DNA from: Phycisphaerae bacterium
GTDB taxonomy: Bacteria > Planctomycetota > Phycisphaerae > UBA1845 > UTPLA1
Direction of reading: 5' to 3'
DNA: 64,000 nucleotides
NCBI GenBank assembly: GCA_019636475.1
Contig: JAHBXN010000008.1
Location: 120,378 to 184,377, forward strand
Shown here: in pieces, positions 61,785 to 64,000 of the stretch
Layout of the letters: each line of letters begins with the position of its first letter
Position numbering within the stretch: position 1 is the first letter of the stretch
The notes under the pieces: generated by a model
The model's database searches: none
Told to the model about the DNA's origin: nothing
Seen by the model: only the letters and a program-made list of their open reading frames with translations
Program-made: the position numbers and the translations under genes

Positions 61785-62728
61785 GTGATAGCGTGATCCA
61801 TGCACGGGAGCTTACACGTCGATTCGGCTCATTGACGGCCGTCGATCGCGTTTCATTTGACGTGCCTGCCGGCGGGATCTTTGGGCTTCTGGGGCCTAAC
61901 GGTTCCGGCAAATCGACGATCATCAGAATGTTGTGTGGGGTATTGCGGCCCAGCGGGGGCACGGGTGCCGTGCTCGGAATCGACATCGTCCGTGATGCCG
62001 AGCTCGTAAAGAGACGGATCGGCTATATGTCGCAGAAGTTCAGCCTGTATGGCGATCTGACGGTCGAAGAGAACCTCGACTTTTATGGGCGAATCTATCG
62101 GCTGGATCCAGGTCGCCATGCTGAGCGAAAAGCGGGTGTCGTCGCAATGACAGGCATCGCGCCCTACCGAAATCGGCTTGCGGCGCACTTGTCCGGTGGT
62201 TGGAAGCAGCGACTGGCGTTGGCTTGTGCGATGATTCACGATCCCGAAGTATTGTTCCTTGACGAGCCGACGGCCGGCATCGATCCCGTCGCGCGCCGTG
62301 AACTGTGGGACCTGCTTTTCGAGCTATCCGGTCGTGGCGTCACCATGCTCGTTACGACGCATTACATGGACGAGGCCGAACGCTGCACACACGTCGGGTA
62401 TATCCACCAATCGCGCATGATCGCGCTGGGTCGGCCGACGGATCTCAAGACCATGCCGGCCGTTACGCCATCGGGAACCCGCCGCTTCGAAGTACGCTGT
62501 GCAAATCCGGCTATCAGCCTTGCCCGCTCGCGGCAGGTGCCGCAGGTGCGCGATGCCACGATGTTCGGTGACACGCTGCATGTGCTTCTGGATGATTCAC
62601 TCGATCCGGCGGCATTCATTCAACTGATCGCCGGCGATGATCCCGCTGCCGCATTTCGGCCGGTGGATCCTTCGCTCGAGGATGTGTTCGTTCTGATGAG
62701 TCGTGACCGGGACCGTCAAATGGATTAA
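61781..62728 (+). CDS. ABC exporter ATPase (YbhF/CcmA-like)
   Basis: A 315-residue single ABC domain. Walker A is GPNGSGKST, the Q loop YMSQKFSLYGDLTVEEN, the signature LSGGWKQRLALA (W in place of the usual position-4 Q/E), Walker B VLFLDEPTAGIDP and the switch His in VTTHYMDEAE. A C-terminal extension follows (about 225-315), typical of ABC-2-type exporter subunits. The GTG start at 61781 sits inside the stop of the adaptor gene (GTGA overlap), so translation is coupled. It energises the permease encoded 60 bp downstream. The E. coli YbhF has two ABC domains; this one has one. Confidence 0.92.
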   Translation: MSDSVIHARELTRRFGSLTAVDRVSFDVPAGGIFGLLGPNGSGKSTIIRMLCGVLRPSGGTGAVLGIDIVRDAELVKRRIGYMSQKFSLYGDLTVEENLDFYGRIYRLDPGRHAERKAGVVAMTGIAPYRNRLAAHLSGGWKQRLALACAMIHDPEVLFLDEPTAGIDPVARRELWDLLFELSGRGVTMLVTTHYMDEAERCTHVGYIHQSRMIALGRPTDLKTMPAVTPSGTRRFEVRCANPAISLARSRQVPQVRDATMFGDTLHVLLDDSLDPAAFIQLIAGDDPAAAFRPVDPSLEDVFVLMSRDRDRQMD

Positions 62729-62788
62729 GAGAGTCAATACATACGGATCCGGCGGCTCGTCCGTTCGCCGCCGCGAAATGAGTGCATC

Positions 62789-63934
62789 ATGTACGGCTTT
62801 GTTGCCATCCTGCTGAAGGAACTTGCTCACATTCGGCGTGACCGCGGAACGATCTTCTTCGCGTTTCTGGTTCCGGCGTTGCAACTCACCATATTCGGCT
62901 ACGCAATTGACGTCACGATTCAGAACATCCCACTCGTCGTCTTCGATCTCGATGGGCGGCAGGAGAGCCGCCGATTCATCGAAGCCCTCGAAAATACGGG
63001 CACATTCGTGATTGCCGAGCGGGTTGTGGACGCCGAATCCTTTCGCCGTTCGGTCACCGCCGGCCGATCGAAGGCGGGCGTGTTGATTCCCGCGGATTTC
63101 TCCAACCGGCTGCTCCGCGGCGAACAGGCCGCTGTTCAGGTGCTGATCGACGGCAGCGATTCGCAGGTGGCCACCACCGCACTTAACGCGGTCAATCTGT
63201 TGGCGATCCATCTGTCGATCGGTCGAGCGAAGATCGTGGCCGAGCAGCTTCAGCGCATGCCCGCGCGGGACGCATCGGGTCGCGCCTCTCTACCGATCGA
63301 CGCGCGGGCGAGGCTGCTCTTCAATCCGGACCTTGAAAGCTCGCACTTCTTCGTGCCGGGTCTCATCGGAATCATTCTTCAACTCGTGCTCGTGTTCATG
63401 ACCAGCTTCTCGATCGTGCGCGAACGGGAGACCGGCACACTTGAGCAGCTCTTCGTCACGCCCGTCGGGCCGGCCGGTCTCCTGCTGGGGAAGCTCACAC
63501 CCTATGCCGGCATGGCGTTCGTGGAACTGTGTGGAGTGTTGCTGCTGATGATCGGCGTTTTTCGCGTGGGGATAAACGGCAACATCGTGCTTCTGCTCGC
63601 GATGTCGTGCCTATTCATAGTAAATGCACTCGGGCTGGGCCTGCTGATCTCGACGATCGCCCGCACCCAGCTTGGCGCAATGCAAATGGCATTCATCAGC
63701 ATGTTGCCTTCGGTGCTTCTGTCCGGCTTCATGTTCCCCCGATCGGAAATGCCCGCACCGATTTACATCGCGACTTTTGCCATTCCGGCGACCTATTTCA
63801 TCGAGATTCTGCGTGCGGTCATACTTCGCGGCGCCGATTTGATCGACATTTTCCCGCAGTTCATCGGACTGATCTGCTGCGGCGCGGTGATCATCACCGT
63901 GAGCTTCACGCGATTCCACAAGCAGCTCGATTAA
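62789..63934 (+). CDS. ABC-2 type exporter permease (YbhS/YbhR-like)
   Basis: A 381-residue inner-membrane permease. One N-terminal transmembrane helix (FFAFLVPALQLTIFGYAI) is followed by a periplasmic domain of about 150 residues and then five C-terminal helices. The ABC-2 signature region SIVRERETGTLEQLFVTPV and the MFPRSEMPAPIYIATFAIP segment are present. With the adaptor and ATPase it forms a tripartite exporter. Typical relatives have two permease genes; a second may lie beyond base 64000. The remaining 66 bases (63935-64000) show no gene start. Confidence 0.92.
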   Translation: MYGFVAILLKELAHIRRDRGTIFFAFLVPALQLTIFGYAIDVTIQNIPLVVFDLDGRQESRRFIEALENTGTFVIAERVVDAESFRRSVTAGRSKAGVLIPADFSNRLLRGEQAAVQVLIDGSDSQVATTALNAVNLLAIHLSIGRAKIVAEQLQRMPARDASGRASLPIDARARLLFNPDLESSHFFVPGLIGIILQLVLVFMTSFSIVRERETGTLEQLFVTPVGPAGLLLGKLTPYAGMAFVELCGVLLLMIGVFRVGINGNIVLLLAMSCLFIVNALGLGLLISTIARTQLGAMQMAFISMLPSVLLSGFMFPRSEMPAPIYIATFAIPATYFIEILRAVILRGADLIDIFPQFIGLICCGAVIITVSFTRFHKQLD

Positions 63935-64000
63935 CCGGGAAATCGCCCCGCAACGGAGGGTTACCCGCTCAACCGGCACGATCGCCGGGGCCCTCGGCGC

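Overview
This window looks like a GC-rich bacterial chromosome segment from a member of Planctomycetota, most likely class Phycisphaerae. The clues are paralogous PEP-CTERM proteins ending in Arg-rich tails, dockerin-like EF-hand modules, long secreted Cys-rich proteins with DCNxNGxPDEC repeats, a pseudopilin with a C-terminal H-x9-DG-type segment, an N-terminally extended two-region sigma factor, and multihaem cytochromes. The taxonomic call is an inference from these families. I found no rRNA, tRNA, CRISPR array, insertion sequence or phage module.

Layout. 1-8.8 kb: end of a GGDEF diguanylate cyclase, a probable sat-cysteine dioxygenase operon, aroB, two tandem PEP-CTERM paralogues, a secreted thioredoxin-TPR protein and an MltA-type lytic transglycosylase. 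8.8-17.1 kb: a secreted PafA-like phosphatase, a PAS-rich hybrid histidine kinase, and a three-gene sugar ABC importer (lipoprotein, double ATPase, permease). 17.1-22.8 kb, minus strand: a C-terminal processing protease, TsaD, an MIT-like/Vps4-like AAA ATPase, and an SPFH-like/beta-propeller protein. 23-28 kb: an unknown protein, a GT39-type membrane protein, an HU protein followed by a foldable intergenic element, a secreted protein with an Asn/Asp tail, and a PagL-like outer-membrane protein.

28.4-34.4 kb is a tryptophan catabolic cluster: tryptophan 2,3-dioxygenase, kynurenine formamidase, kynurenine 3-monooxygenase, kynureninase and aminocarboxymuconate-semialdehyde decarboxylase on the minus strand, with a RidA-family probable 2-aminomuconate deaminase converging on it. 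The ring-cleaving 3-hydroxyanthranilate dioxygenase and the aminomuconate-semialdehyde dehydrogenase are not in the window. 34.6-40.3 kb: a DUF1428 protein, a pseudopilin, AMP nucleosidase, a DUF1015 protein and a sigma factor.

40.4-58 kb is dominated by secreted electron-transfer and Ca-binding multidomain proteins: a tetrahaem cytochrome with EF-hand-like loops, a 961-residue adhesin-like protein with dockerin-like, P and lamin-tail domains, a pentahaem cytochrome ending in a dockerin-like module, and an 1887-residue protein combining a PQQ-sugar-dehydrogenase-like propeller, a P domain, a monohaem cytochrome segment and a dockerin-like end. A DnaJ/acidic membrane protein pair and a double nitrilase lie between them. 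58-64 kb: a small zinc ribbon, NAD-type malic enzyme, and a HlyD/ABC/ABC-2 exporter that probably continues past the edge.

The two most unusual items are the MIT-Vps4-like ATPase paired with an SPFH/propeller partner, and the group of dockerin-tagged cytochrome proteins with a 31-residue, 93-bp repeat that occurs three times.
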